From Rebecca billardiae RCC1528 (taxonomy: Eukaryota > Haptophyta): 64,000 nt of DNA. The stretch spans positions 3,224,001-3,288,000 of the forward strand of contig OZ251226.1 in assembly GCA_965240325.2 (NCBI GenBank), in the 5' to 3' direction. A program made the translations under genes and the position numbers. The notes under the pieces are model-generated. The model had not been told where the DNA came from. It saw only the letters and a program-made list of their open reading frames with translations, and did not search any database. Positions 8,705-18,466 of this stretch are shown piece after piece (position 1 is the stretch's first letter; the number at the start of each line of letters is the position of its first letter).

Positions 8705-10024
8705 TCAGCACCCGCTGGCAGCCGTCCAGAGGCGGCTGAACGTAGCGGTGGTCGCCCCAGCTCGGCATGCAGCACCCAGTCCGGGGACGACAGCGTCGCG
8801 CCTGCGTGCGTTCTTATGGAGGGTCTCCTTCCAGAGGTCGATGCAATGGTCGTACTTGTGCACAATGGCCACCTCCGCAGCCTCGTCCTCTGGCTGGACC
8901 CTGCGCAACAACGATGCCGTGTGGAACGCTTGGCGGGTGGTGAGCGGCCCGGTCAAGACCGGCGTGCGTGGTGCCACCTCCACCTGCTGCGTCGGTGGGG
9001 CCGTGGCGCTGCCCGACGCCAGTGCAGCGTGGTATTGTGCACGTGCCTGCACAAAGACGCGCAGCGGGTCGCAGCGGAGAGACCAGTCTCTGAGTGTGAG
9101 CACGGTGCTGTTCGAGCGCATTCGCCCCGAGATCAGCACCCGGCCGTACGCCTCAGACGCGTGCAAGCCCAACCCGACGATGCGCTGAGCCCATAGGTAG
9201 TGGTTGAGCATCGGCTGGTCATTCTGCCCACAGGTGGCGCTGTGATCCACGGCGTACGCCGAGCCGTTCTGAACGTCTACTGTGTGGGCGATCAGCTCCG
9301 TGCACAGCCGGGTGATCGCCTCGCGTGTGCCGTACACGGTCCCGCTGCACACGTTGTACGGGCTGGACACGGCCATCTCCTGCGCATCCGTCTCGTTCAA
9401 GCAGGCGATGCGCACGGCCTCCCACTCTGTGATTCCGTCAGAGTCGAGCCAGAAGGCGAGGTCCGCTCGCACGCGCAATCGGCCATGCGCGGACGCCCAG
9501 AAGGGGTGCGCGACGAAGAGCACGTCGCGCACGTCGAGCAGCCACACGCGCTCGATCGCAGGCGATGCCTTGAGCCACGCGCGGTAGAACATGTACCGCC
9601 TCTGGTTGAGTCTGCCCAGCCGGTGGCCTGGCATCCGCAGATACTCGTGCGCCTCCGCAGCTGCTCGCGCGCACGGCTCCGGGTGGCCGACGATGGCGTG
9701 CGCCCGGATGAGATGGCTTAGCATATGGCCGGGATGTGCGTCCACGCCCAAGTGCACGTACCCGCGGTACGCGGTCGCGCCAAGGCTGAGCACAAAGACG
9801 CGAACGTTGTGCACGTCCAGCTGGCACGCCATGCCAAAGATGGCGTGCGCGGCGTCGGTGCCACTTCCGTCGAACTGGACGGCACTGGCGGCGCCAGTGG
9901 CCGCCTCGTGCAGGGGCTTCAATGCGCCAGCATGCGTGCCTGTCGGCACGCCGAGCAGGCTGACGACGGCGGCCACCGCACCCGCTCGCCACGCGCGGAC
10001 CCGTGCAGAAGCCGTGAATACCAT
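8705..10024 (-). CDS. Secretory-pathway glycosyltransferase-like protein, copy 2
   Basis: 439 residues, same length as the copy at 6843-8162, with six amino-acid differences seen by direct comparison: SSPHN/SSPYN, CGG/CSG, WAQH/WAQR, LTLK/LTLR, RAHYH/RAQYH and LWAA/LWTA. The signal peptide, DVRD motif and QNDQP motif are all intact, so both copies look functional. Only bases very close to the start codon are shared upstream, so the two genes probably have different promoters. Confidence 0.7.
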   Translation of the reverse strand: MVFTASARVRAWRAGAVAAVVSLLGVPTGTHAGALKPLHEAATGAASAVQFDGSGTDAAHAIFGMACQLDVHNVRVFVLSLGATAYRGYVHLGVDAHPGHMLSHLIRAHAIVGHPEPCARAAAEAHEYLRMPGHRLGRLNQRRYMFYRAWLKASPAIERVWLLDVRDVLFVAHPFWASAHGRLRVRADLAFWLDSDGITEWEAVRIACLNETDAQEMAVSSPYNVCSGTVYGTREAITRLCTELIAHTVDVQNGSAYAVDHSATCGQNDQPMLNHYLWAQRIVGLGLHASEAYGRVLISGRMRSNSTVLTLRDWSLRCDPLRVFVQARAQYHAALASGSATAPPTQQVEVAPRTPVLTGPLTTRQAFHTASLLRRVQPEDEAAEVAIVHKYDHCIDLWKETLHKNARRRDAVVPGLGAACRAGATTATFSRLWTAASGC

Positions 10025-10250
10025 CGATGCGGATGCGGTATTGCGGTTCGTTAACCCCCGCCCGCTGCGGGGCGCAAAAAACCCTCCGGAGTCCGGACTG
10101 GCGCGCGGGCCGTATTCAAAAGTGCATACCCGCTTTGAATAGCAGTACCGTAGAGGGAGCAGGTTTCAATAGGAAGACGGCTCGATTTGGCATAGCCTGC
10201 CTATGCCTGAGCTGTGTGCGTCTCTTATTCTTAGTAAACTGTAAGCTGTA

Positions 10251-10662
10251 CATGTGCGCGTCTCTTTCAGGTATATAGGCGAGATCGATTATTATTTATG
10301 ACCAGGCGGGGAACGGGGCGGCTCGTCGCTCGGTCAGTGCAAGACCAAGACCAAGTCTCAGCCTGTTCGCTTCGCGGACCTGCGCCGCCGCGCCCGCGGC
10401 CGCGGCACGCCTGCCAATAAATAACAATTAATTTAGTTACGTTCAGCGGAATTCGTCGTCGTCGCGCTGGCACCACACGCGGCTTCGGACGCGACGACGT
10501 GGAGCGCTCATTCCGATTTCCGTGCAGGCCAGATTCACCACCGCCGCGTCTGCGCCGCCGCGTATTTGATCACATGACCATGTTGAACTGCGCGCAGGCA
10601 GGCTCCGATCCCGAACTCATGCCAGCTACCACTTGCGCCCGCTAATATTAGGCCGGGCCCCG
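10251..10662. other. Intergenic stretch
   Basis: No gene or clear motif seen. It lies between the palindrome and the 3' end of the hydrolase gene. Confidence 0.5.
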
Positions 10663-11991
10663 CTAAGACTCGACGTCGCTGCCAAAGTGTGCCCAGCTAG
10701 CCCTTGCGCCGGCTGCCTCGTGGGCGCCCAGCGTCCCGGGCAAGGCCCTCTTCGCAAGCAGCCCGTCGCCTTCGCACAGACGCGGCGCGTCTGCCGGCGC
10801 GGCCAGGAAGGCGCGGTGCAGCTCGCGCACCACGGCGAAGTGCTTTGCCGTGATGTCGTGAGCCGAGCCGGCCAGCACCGCCGCGAATCCGGCGGGCACG
10901 GCGGCCTCGACCAGCGCGCGGTGCGGCGAGCCTGTGAGCTCCACCGCGCGCTCTGCCCCCTCGTCGCCCGCCAGCGCCGCATCCACGAGCGCGCCGCGCA
11001 GCGCAGCGGCCACCGAGCCGTGGCCCCCAAAGAACTGGTCCTCCGAGCCCATCACCGCAAGCGTGGGCGTGGCGGGTACCGCGAGCCGGGCGCACGCGCA
11101 CGCGTGGAAGTAGTTGCGCTCCAGCGGCCAGCCGGTGATCGCCAGCGAGGCCACGCGCACCGGCGGCACGCACGCGTCGTGCGGCAGCCGCGCGAGCGCC
11201 ATCGCGCCCTCCGAGTGGCCTGCAAGGTGGAGCGGCGCGCTGCCGGCGCGCACGCACTCGGGCAGCGTGCGCAGCGCGTGGCCGAGCTCGCTCGCGCGCA
11301 GCTTGGCGACCTCCTCGTACATCGCGCGGTAGCGCTCCGGGGCGCGGCGCACGGCGTCCGCGTCGGACGAGTACACCAGCCGCCCGACCGCCTCCGAGCC
11401 GTGCGGGTACAGGCCTGTGGAGGCAGAGTGCGGCAGCAGGGGCGGCGATGAAGGCAGCGCCGCGGCCGGATCCTCCCTCACGGGGGCCATGCGCCGGACG
11501 CGGCCGCCAGCGTAGGTGTCCGGCGCGATGACGACGTAGCCCTGATCCGCGAGCGCACGGCAGATGCGCACGCTCGCGCCGCCCAGTCCGCCCGAGCCGT
11601 GCGCGTACAGCACCCAGCCCTCGAAGGACGCGCTCGCCCACTGCGCGCCCGCGTATGCGTCGAGGAGCTCGGCGAGGGAGGGCGACGGGCGTTGCGCGCC
11701 CATCAGCTGGTTGATGAGCTCTGGGGCGCGGCCAAACCAGCACCCGCCCTTCCCGGCAGCGTCGTCCGTAGTGTTGGCTGGCAGGCCGTCGGTCGCGTCA
11801 ACGAGCGCTTTGGGCAGCACGAGCAGCGCGTGCTCCAGCGCGGCGCCGTACGCTCGCGCCTCGGCCGCGGACGGCGCGCGGCTGACGAAGGCACGGATTG
11901 TTGGGCAGTGGCATGGCACGAGACGCACGGCCCACGGCACTTCGTCGTCTGCGTCGCTCCTTGGCGGGGTGTGACGCCCCCTCGCGGCCAT
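10663..11991 (-). CDS. Alpha/beta-hydrolase fold protein
   Basis: 442 residues from the ATG at 11991. Hydrolase landmarks: WVLYAHGSGGLGG (oxyanion-hole strand), GYVVIAPDTYAGGR, then the nucleophile elbow LHLAGHSEGAMAL (GxSxG with serine), and a late strand LAVMGSEDQFFGGHG likely to carry the acid. The catalytic histidine may be in LTGSPHRAL or SAHDITAKH. It resembles dienelactone hydrolase/chlorophyllase-like esterases with low-complexity insertions; the substrate is unknown. An alternative start at 12078 uses the same CATG as the opposing SET gene, so either the promoters are extremely compact or the transcripts overlap at their 5' ends. Confidence 0.8.
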   Translation of the reverse strand: MAARGRHTPPRSDADDEVPWAVRLVPCHCPTIRAFVSRAPSAAEARAYGAALEHALLVLPKALVDATDGLPANTTDDAAGKGGCWFGRAPELINQLMGAQRPSPSLAELLDAYAGAQWASASFEGWVLYAHGSGGLGGASVRICRALADQGYVVIAPDTYAGGRVRRMAPVREDPAAALPSSPPLLPHSASTGLYPHGSEAVGRLVYSSDADAVRRAPERYRAMYEEVAKLRASELGHALRTLPECVRAGSAPLHLAGHSEGAMALARLPHDACVPPVRVASLAITGWPLERNYFHACACARLAVPATPTLAVMGSEDQFFGGHGSVAAALRGALVDAALAGDEGAERAVELTGSPHRALVEAAVPAGFAAVLAGSAHDITAKHFAVVRELHRAFLAAPADAPRLCEGDGLLAKRALPGTLGAHEAAGARASWAHFGSDVES

Positions 11992-12076
11992 TCTGCCTCG
12001 AGACGACCAGCTTGGTGAGCAGCGTCGAGACCTGAGCAAGGCGACAACGAGTTCGCCGCGGTTCCGTTGCGGAAGC

Positions 12077-13990
12077 ATGGCTGCCACGTCGTCAAGCGCG
12101 CCGGGCAAACCTGAGTCAGCCGATGACGCGCTCGTGATTGAGCTCGACGACCTCGTGGCCGCCGACGAGAAGCGTGTCCTGTTTGATCGTCTCGCCCTCA
12201 GCCTCTGCCACCCGCTCGAGTCCCTCGCCGCCTCCTGCGCGGAGACGCGCACCATTCCGCGCGAGCTCGCCGACGCGCTCATCCTCGCCGCACTGACGGA
12301 GGCGCAGGTGTACGTGCTTCGTGCGCGCGTGGCGACGGCGGGTGCAGACGCGAGCGTCGACGCGCTGCGTGCGCTGCTGCCGACCGGCATGCACAGCCAG
12401 CGCGCTGTGCTCATGCAGCTGCGCGCGCTGCTCTCGCGCTCGCCCGGCTCGGCGCATGCTGACGCGCTGCGCGCGGCGTGGGCCGCACGCGCGGCGGACT
12501 TCTTCCGGCCGCCCACCGTCGCGCCGCATGCCGACACGCACGCAGACGCGCTCGCGCGCTTCGTCGACGCGCATCTGTCCGCGCACCCGCCTGCCGTCCG
12601 TCTGGCGACATTTGGGGACACTGGGCGCGGGCTGGCGAGCGCGGCGCCGCTGCAGCCGGGCGACACGGCGCTGGCTGTGCCGCTCACGCTGGTGCTCTCG
12701 GCGGCTCGGCTGCGGCACGAGGCGGCGGGCATGCCGCTCGCGGCGCGCCTCGACGGCGTCGACGACGACACGACCCTCGCCCTCGCCCTGCTGCGCGCGC
12801 GCGCCACAGCGGGCTCTGCGTGGGCCGCGTACGGCGCTGAGCTGCTGCCGCGCGCCGGTGAGACTGGCCACTGCACGGAGTGGGCGCCGCGCCACCTGGC
12901 GGCGCTGCAGGGCTCGGCGGTGGGCGCTGAGGCGGAGGGTGCGATGGAGGCACTGCGCGCGCAGTACGCCGCGCTCTTCCCCGCGCTCGACGCCCACCTG
13001 TACGCCGACGCAACGGCCGGCGGCTCTGCGGCCGATGGCGCGGCCGCAGGTGTCGCCCACGGCCCGCCCACAGGCTGGGGCGACTTCGTCTGGGCCGCCG
13101 CCATCGTGGCGACGCGCGCGTTGCTCGTCGACCTCAGCGCCGCGCCGGGGTACGGCCCGCTGGCCGCGGCGTCGGGCAAGGTGGGCGTGCTCGTGCCCGT
13201 CGCGGACATGCTCAACCACCACGCGCGCGCGCCGCTCGCCTCCGCGCGCTATGAGCCCAGCGCGGCGCGTGCGGTGCCGGGCGGCGCACTTGTCTTCGAG
13301 GCGGTTGCGCCTGTGCCAGCGGGGGCGCAGCTGCGCCTGTACTACGGCCAGCTGCAGGGCTGGGAGACGCTGCTGCAGTACGGCTTCGTCCCCAGCGCGC
13401 CCCCCGCGGATGACGCCGGGGCTCATCCCCGGGGCGCAGGAGTCGCTGCGGAAGCGGAAGCGGAGGCGGAGGCGGAGGCGGACACGGTCCGCTTCGTGCT
13501 CGAGCCGCCGGACGAGGAGGACGACTCGGTTGCGCTGCAGAAGGCTGTGCTCCTCGCGGCGCACGCGCCCGCGCCCTGTCACCACCTGCACGCATGCTGC
13601 CCGCTCCCGCCGCAGCTGCTGTGCGCGACGCGCATCGCCCTGCTCGACCGCGCGCGGCTGCAGGCATGCGCGCGCTCGGCGGTCGATCTCGAGGTCGAGG
13701 GCGCGGACGCCGAGCACGAGGCGAGCGTGTGGCAGGCGCTTGCGCACGTGCTCGGCCAGATGCGTGCCGCCATGCCGGGCACCATCACAGAGGACGAGCA
13801 GCTTCTGCGCGCAGCCGGCACTCAGGGCGCTGGTCCGAGCGCGGACGGCCCGCTGCTGAGCATCGTCGCGTGGCGTGTGCAGCAGAAGCGTGTGCTGCAG
13901 AGGGCGGTCGAGCTGGCCGAAGCACGCAGCGACGCGCTCGCCGAGCAGAGCGACGGAGCTGCGCAGCTTGCCGACGGGGCAAGCGAATGA
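12077..13990 (+). CDS. SET-domain methyltransferase, SETD3/Rubisco-LSMT type
   Basis: 637 residues, single exon. After an acidic helical N-terminal region, the split SET domain starts near residue 178 with TGRGLASAAPLQPGDTALAV. It continues to VPVADMLNHHARAP (about 370-383, the NH motif) and QLRLYYGQLQGWETLLQYGF (about 418-437), which matches the catalytic-tyrosine and substrate-side strands of SETD3/LSMT enzymes. The C-terminal ~200 residues fit the helical substrate-binding domain of that class. Such enzymes methylate lysine or histidine on non-histone proteins (Rubisco, actin, ribosomal proteins); the target here is unknown. An Ala-Glu repeat (EAEAEAEAEA) interrupts the region just after SET. 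Confidence 0.85.
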   Translation: MAATSSSAPGKPESADDALVIELDDLVAADEKRVLFDRLALSLCHPLESLAASCAETRTIPRELADALILAALTEAQVYVLRARVATAGADASVDALRALLPTGMHSQRAVLMQLRALLSRSPGSAHADALRAAWAARAADFFRPPTVAPHADTHADALARFVDAHLSAHPPAVRLATFGDTGRGLASAAPLQPGDTALAVPLTLVLSAARLRHEAAGMPLAARLDGVDDDTTLALALLRARATAGSAWAAYGAELLPRAGETGHCTEWAPRHLAALQGSAVGAEAEGAMEALRAQYAALFPALDAHLYADATAGGSAADGAAAGVAHGPPTGWGDFVWAAAIVATRALLVDLSAAPGYGPLAAASGKVGVLVPVADMLNHHARAPLASARYEPSAARAVPGGALVFEAVAPVPAGAQLRLYYGQLQGWETLLQYGFVPSAPPADDAGAHPRGAGVAAEAEAEAEAEADTVRFVLEPPDEEDDSVALQKAVLLAAHAPAPCHHLHACCPLPPQLLCATRIALLDRARLQACARSAVDLEVEGADAEHEASVWQALAHVLGQMRAAMPGTITEDEQLLRAAGTQGAGPSADGPLLSIVAWRVQQKRVLQRAVELAEARSDALAEQSDGAAQLADGASE

Positions 13991-14587
13991 TATCATCAGC
14001 GTGAACAGCGGTTGTGACGCGCCACCGCCTGCCGCGTCTGCCCGACAGCCGGTTGGGCCGGTCGCTTGACGCTCGGAGTCGTCAGTCAGTCCTTCTGTCC
14101 GCGTGTGAGTGTAGTGATGAGACTGCTGGCGCGCTTGACTCTCAAGTCTCATGACTCATCATCAAGACGCGCTGCGCGTTGAATCCGACGACTACTATAC
14201 TAGCAGTAGTCAGCAGCTGCGCGCTGCTGTCACCGCGTTGTCAGTCAGCAGTGCTGACTACATCAATCTGGACGCCCGTGTAACTCATCATGACGGTAGT
14301 TATTACATGACGAGCGTAATAATAATAATATTAGTAATAATATCATGATGATGACGAAAGTCCGAGCTAGAATCTGAACTGCGCCAACTGCTGCCCCCGT
14401 GCCGGCCGTGCCCGGGTGACCGGCCATAGTATATTATTCAGATATATCAAGTCAGCGAGTAGCTAGCCGCGTGACGAGCTGCTGTAACCACGTGTGAGGC
14501 TGCGCGGGCGGGCGGGGCAGCTGCAAGCCAGCACATTGTCGCGCCGTACATCGTCGCCACCGTCACGCATTGCGCGTAAAGGTCTCA
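13991..14587. other. AT-richer intergenic stretch
   Basis: No gene seen. Around 14180-14350 there are short AATAAT and GTAGTA-like repeats and stacked TCAGTCAG motifs, with local GC well below that of the genes. Confidence 0.5.
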
Positions 14588-16837
14588 TCAGCCCACAGCC
14601 TTGCGATTCAGGATGCCACGTGCAAAAGACGAGTCGCGAGTGATGCGCGGCTCAGGCAGCTGCGGCTGCTCTGGTACGAGCGAGCGCTTGACCAGGCTGG
14701 GCTGGTGGCGCAAAATCCTGTGCGAGCTGAACGAGCCCGAGTTCGACGAGTCGTCCTCGGGCACGGGCTTGGCGTCCGGCTCGCCCAGCTCCGCCTCCAA
14801 CGTCATCCACGCCAGCCGGGTGGCCGTCGACGGCGGCTCGCGCGAATTGCGGCGCGCGGCGGCGGCGGCGCCCGGCGACGGGTGGCCGCCCGCGGCGGCG
14901 TGGAGCTCGACGGCGTGCTCGTCCTCCGGGTCGAACGCCGGCTGCCCCACGCGGCGCAGCAGCGCGATCTTGGTCTCGATGGGCGCGCCGTGCACGATCC
15001 ATTGCGCGTGCTTGCACTGCGCGCGCATCGCGCTCAGCTCGGCCACGCGCGCGGCCTCGGCGCTGGCCACGTCGCGCTGCTTGTCGAGCGTGCGCATCAT
15101 GGCGTCGACGCGGCCGACGAGGCCGGGCACCTCCTGGAGCAGCAGCCCGTACCCCGTCGACGGGCACGCGAGCACCCACGCGCGCGTCTCGGCCGCGTAC
15201 GTCGCGCCCATGCGCGCGCGCGCGTCGTCGCCCGATGTGAGCCAGTGCGCCAGCCCCTCGAGTGAGCAGTGCATGCACGCGGAGTCGCTCGCGGCGTCGA
15301 GGAAGATGGGCGCGGAGGGCTCGGTGAGGGGCTGCGCGCCGAGCCGGCCGATGCTGCCGCCGCTGCTGCTGCCGCGCTTCAGCGCGGCGCCCCGCCTCCT
15401 CCCCGCGCCGCCCGCGCCGCCGCGCGCCTCCTCCCCTCCCGTCCACGAGCGCACCGAGCCCTGCACGAGCGTGAGCAGATGCGGCACCTCCTCGCCCTCG
15501 CGCGTGAGCAGCTCGCCGGGCTCGAGGCAGCGCAGGCGCATCTGCGACGTGAGCGCGGTGAGCGACGCCGGGGGCAGGTCGGCGAACAGGTTCGGCCCGC
15601 GCAGCCGCTGCAGCAGCTGCGTGTTGGCCATCGCGGTCGCGCGCTTGACGACGGCCTCGGGCAGCGAGCGCGGCTGCAGCATCAGCAGCGTCACCGGCCC
15701 GGCCTGGACGAGGGCGGTCTCGAAGCGCAGCCGCACGTCGGCGTCGCGCGCGCAGCCCTCCGCGCCGAACGCCACGGCGGCCGCGGGCTCGGCCTTCTTC
15801 TTCGGCGGCGTCGCGGCCCGGTTGCCGTCGGCTCCCTCGTCGTCGCTCGTGTCCGCGCCGCCAGGCTCTGCGCTCCTGTCGTGTGCGTCCGTGCGTTTCT
15901 TGCGCGGGCGCGAGAGCATGTGCACGCCGTGCGTCGAGCCGTCGGCCGCCTTCTTGATCGCCGCGGCGGCGCGCTCGGCCGCGTCCGTCGCCATCCCGCC
16001 CAGCTCGACCACGCCCGTCCCGCCCGCCTCCGACAGCCACACGTACACGGGCTGGCCCTTGGCGGGCGCGCCGCGCCGGTACACCATGTGGTACCGCGGC
16101 GCGGTGCGCACGCTCGAGCGCGCGATCAGCACGTCGAGCGCGCGCTCGTCGACGCCGGCGAAGAGCTCGGTGCGTCTGAGCGCCTCGCGCACGCGCATCG
16201 GCGCGAGCGGCCCCGCGTCCGGCGCGTCGAGCAGCGCCGCCTCCTCCGGCTCGTCGTCCGTGTACAGGTGCGGCCGCGGCGTGTCCTGCGGCACGTCCGC
16301 CTCGTCCAGGCCGTACAGGTCGCAGAGGCGCGCGGTGTGCTCGGCGTGGTGCCGGATGGGGACGACGGGCACGCGCTCGCGCGTGCGGCTCGCGCGCACA
16401 GGCTCGCCCGTCGCCGCGTCGATCGGCAGCTCGGCCGGCGCGGTGGTCGGTCGGCGTCGGCTTGGGCTGCCGCCGACGGGCGTGGTCACACGCTGCGCGC
16501 GCGAGGGCACGGGCCGGCGGCCGCTCGCCTGGCCGTGGGCGATGATGTCGGGCGCACTCGTCCGAACCCGCCCGGCCGAGCGCGGCCGCGCAGGCCGGCG
16601 CGGCGGCGACGGCCGCACGATGCGGAAGCGGCCAGGCACGGTGCGCGAGACGCCCTCGCCGCGCGGCGCAAACGACGACGGGCGCAGCGCGAGCGGGCCG
16701 TCGAGCAAATCGGCGAAGATGTCCGCGCCAGGCTCACCCGCGAGCGCACCTACGCCGCCCTCGCGTGCCAGAAGCACGCCCGACGCCGACGGGCGCGCGC
16801 CCGCCGTCTGCGGCCTGGCGCGGCTGGCGCAGGCCAT
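14588..16837 (-). CDS. Protein with two cyclic-nucleotide-binding-like domains
   Basis: 749 residues. Two segments match the start of cNMP-binding/CRP-like beta rolls: LRRTELFAGVDERALDVL (about residue 220) with YHMVYRRGAPAKG, and LRGPNLFADLPPASLTAL (about 415) with LEPGELLTREGEEVP. Both lack an obvious phosphate-binding cassette, so ligand binding is doubtful. A KKAADGS/RKKR low-complexity insert separates them, and the N-terminus is Pro/Arg-rich and disordered. A helical segment (MMRTLDKQRDVASAEAARVA) lies C-terminal. The role is unknown; similar divergent proteins occur widely in flagellated algae. The ATG at 16837 was chosen; the frame stays open upstream to 17290 but without coding character. 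Confidence 0.6.
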   Translation of the reverse strand: MACASRARPQTAGARPSASGVLLAREGGVGALAGEPGADIFADLLDGPLALRPSSFAPRGEGVSRTVPGRFRIVRPSPPRRPARPRSAGRVRTSAPDIIAHGQASGRRPVPSRAQRVTTPVGGSPSRRRPTTAPAELPIDAATGEPVRASRTRERVPVVPIRHHAEHTARLCDLYGLDEADVPQDTPRPHLYTDDEPEEAALLDAPDAGPLAPMRVREALRRTELFAGVDERALDVLIARSSVRTAPRYHMVYRRGAPAKGQPVYVWLSEAGGTGVVELGGMATDAAERAAAAIKKAADGSTHGVHMLSRPRKKRTDAHDRSAEPGGADTSDDEGADGNRAATPPKKKAEPAAAVAFGAEGCARDADVRLRFETALVQAGPVTLLMLQPRSLPEAVVKRATAMANTQLLQRLRGPNLFADLPPASLTALTSQMRLRCLEPGELLTREGEEVPHLLTLVQGSVRSWTGGEEARGGAGGAGRRRGAALKRGSSSGGSIGRLGAQPLTEPSAPIFLDAASDSACMHCSLEGLAHWLTSGDDARARMGATYAAETRAWVLACPSTGYGLLLQEVPGLVGRVDAMMRTLDKQRDVASAEAARVAELSAMRAQCKHAQWIVHGAPIETKIALLRRVGQPAFDPEDEHAVELHAAAGGHPSPGAAAAARRNSREPPSTATRLAWMTLEAELGEPDAKPVPEDDSSNSGSFSSHRILRHQPSLVKRSLVPEQPQLPEPRITRDSSFARGILNRKAVG

Positions 16838-17364
16838 GCGTGCAGCAGCCGGGCGAGGCGGCCTTACTGTAGTGCTTTCGCGATTCGGCGCGATGTCAGA
16901 GCGGAAAGTGGAAACGACATCCCTCCGACCGAGTAACGACTTTTGGATCCGCTCCTTGCCGCACGCCACTCCGGCTCGTTGCATCGCCAACTCCTCTATC
17001 GGAATCGTCGACGAGAACGACGTCGACGACCCTGGTTGGTCAGCAGTGCCGCCAGGTTCACCGCGGCGGTGCAAGCCCAATAATCCCGTTGACCGAAACT
17101 TCGGAAACCAGCGAGTGAGTGCAGCGCGTACGTCTCTGATGAGTAGCGGACTGAGCCCGAGGGCGTCAGCTGAATCAGCTGATGACCTACTGTTAGCCGT
17201 CTCACTTGCAGTTACAGTACCTGCGCGCCCGGACTCAGAAGAGGCCAGACGGGCGACTACGCCGACCGGGCCGCTCCGCCGCAGTGTCACTGCGCCCGGG
17301 CATAGTAATCAGATGATACGGTAAGATAGTTATTCAGACATATGAGTCTGCGCGCACATTAGGT

Positions 17365-17625
17365 TATGGCCCGCGGTGTAGGGCGGAGCGCGTAGCGTGG
17401 AGCCCCGCCGGGGGCCCTCACTACGTTGTCAAAAAGATCTTTTGATCAAAGAAAAGGGGACGGGGGACGATTTTGAGGGGTGTTGGAGGGTGAGTTTTCG
17501 CTTTTTCGAGGGGTACGTTGGCCCATAGTGCTCTGCATTAGCAACTACGCGCTTGACGAAATAAGCGCGCCCACGCCATTCCGCATAAGTCGATGGACGG
17601 ACGTGGGATCAGATACCCCGGGGGT
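17365..17625 (+). repeat. Dispersed repeat B, copy 2
   Basis: Starts GGCCCGCGGTGTAGGGCGGA, then GCGTGGAGCCCCGC, CAAAAAGATCTTTTGATCAA, GACGGGGGACGATTTTGAGG, GAGTTTTCG and AATAAGCGCGCCCACGCC. The same block order occurs in copies 1 and 3. Copies differ by substitutions and small indels, as expected of an old interspersed family. Confidence 0.7.
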
Positions 17626-17724
17626 GAAACAAGTGAGTATTTTTGTCATTCTTGTATGCTGGAGTACGAGTTTGCCGAGCGACGTTTGATTGTTTTGGGT
17701 CGAAAACAGCTATGAGGCCAGATG

Positions 17725-17942
17725 CTTCTGAATAGCGCTTTGTTTAAACACCTACCCGCCTGTCTCGATGGATGAACCGCCCTATAATATTAAAAGAGAT
17801 TCTTTTGAATAGCGCTTGTTCAACCACATTACCCGCCTGCCTCGATGGATGAACCGCCTGTGCACTAACATTAAACGAGATTCTTTGAATGGCGCCTATG
17901 GCGGCTTGTTAAAACGTAACAAGTTACCCGCCTACAAACCGG
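17725..17942. repeat. Degenerate ~80-bp tandem repeat, about 2.7 copies
   Basis: Units begin at about 17725, 17799 and 17880. Shared blocks are TTTGAATAGCGCTTGTT, TTACCCGCCTGCCTCGATGG, ATGAACCGCC and ATTAAACGAGATTC. The third unit is interrupted by a short insertion and truncated. Local base composition is AT-richer than the surroundings. Confidence 0.8.
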
Positions 17943-18466
17943 GCCTAAGCGCAACCTTTTGAAAGTGCATGTTGATGTGCATGGTCAGGGTCCTCCTCAA
18001 CTACTGCATGTCGGCGTACTGCGTGCGCGCGCGGCGCGCTGTTATTTACCGATGCATCACTTGGTGCTGGAAACATAGGCCATACACGGGCACTTGGAAG
18101 TGATCAAGTTTTGCTACCTATTCGCAATAAGTTGGATACTGGGAGCCGCCAGGCGCGCGCGGAGCGCCCTACGCTCACTTATTCGACCGAGCACGGACGG
18201 CCCTCGACTCTCGAGCTGCTCGCTCGCTCGTTCGCGTTCGCTTCGTCGCTGCGGCGCCCTGACCGGGGACGTGCGTGTCGGCGCCGCGTACGCCGCGGTG
18301 CGCGCGCGGTGGCGGGAGCCGGCCGGCCGCTGGTCTCCCCCTCGCGCTCTGCTCTCGCCCTCGCGCTCCGCTCCGGCTCTCCCCGAGGCGTCGCGCGCGT
18401 CTCGCTCGGTCCGGTCCGTCGCCAGGCCGTGCCGACGGCGCGCCCACAGCGCCCCGCTGCAAAGCA

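Larger units (their letters stand above)
6495..10250. repeat. Large inverted duplication carrying two glycosyltransferase genes
   Basis: The arms are tail to tail around 8184-8674. The highly similar core is 6841-8183 versus 8675-10026. Outside it similarity fades but resumes at 6495-6550 versus 10195-10250, where both arms share GCCTGAGCTGTGTGCGT and TTCTTAGTA-like blocks. The duplicated segment was therefore at least ~1.6-1.7 kb, with upstream parts now diverged by insertions and deletions. Near the inner edge the right arm has 13 extra bases, apparently a short duplication around CAGT. Confidence 0.9.
16838..18466. other. Repeat-bearing stretch without a supported gene
   Basis: Contains dispersed repeat B copy 2 and a degenerate tandem array (listed separately). 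The remainder shows no conserved-looking ORF. Confidence 0.45.

Noticed and set aside
11992-13215. Long minus-strand reading frame continuing upstream of the hydrolase
   Set aside because: It is antisense to the SET gene, whose frame carries recognisable SET motifs. The minus reading is Arg/Ser/Ala low complexity, a normal effect of GC-rich third positions.
14601-17324. 907-codon plus-strand ORF opposite the cNMP-like gene
   Set aside because: Ser/Arg/Ala low complexity with no motif. The minus strand carries two CRP-like segments.
17600-17625. 18S rRNA fragment (GATCAGATACC)
   Set aside because: Only about ten bases match; the surrounding sequence does not follow rRNA and belongs to dispersed repeat B.
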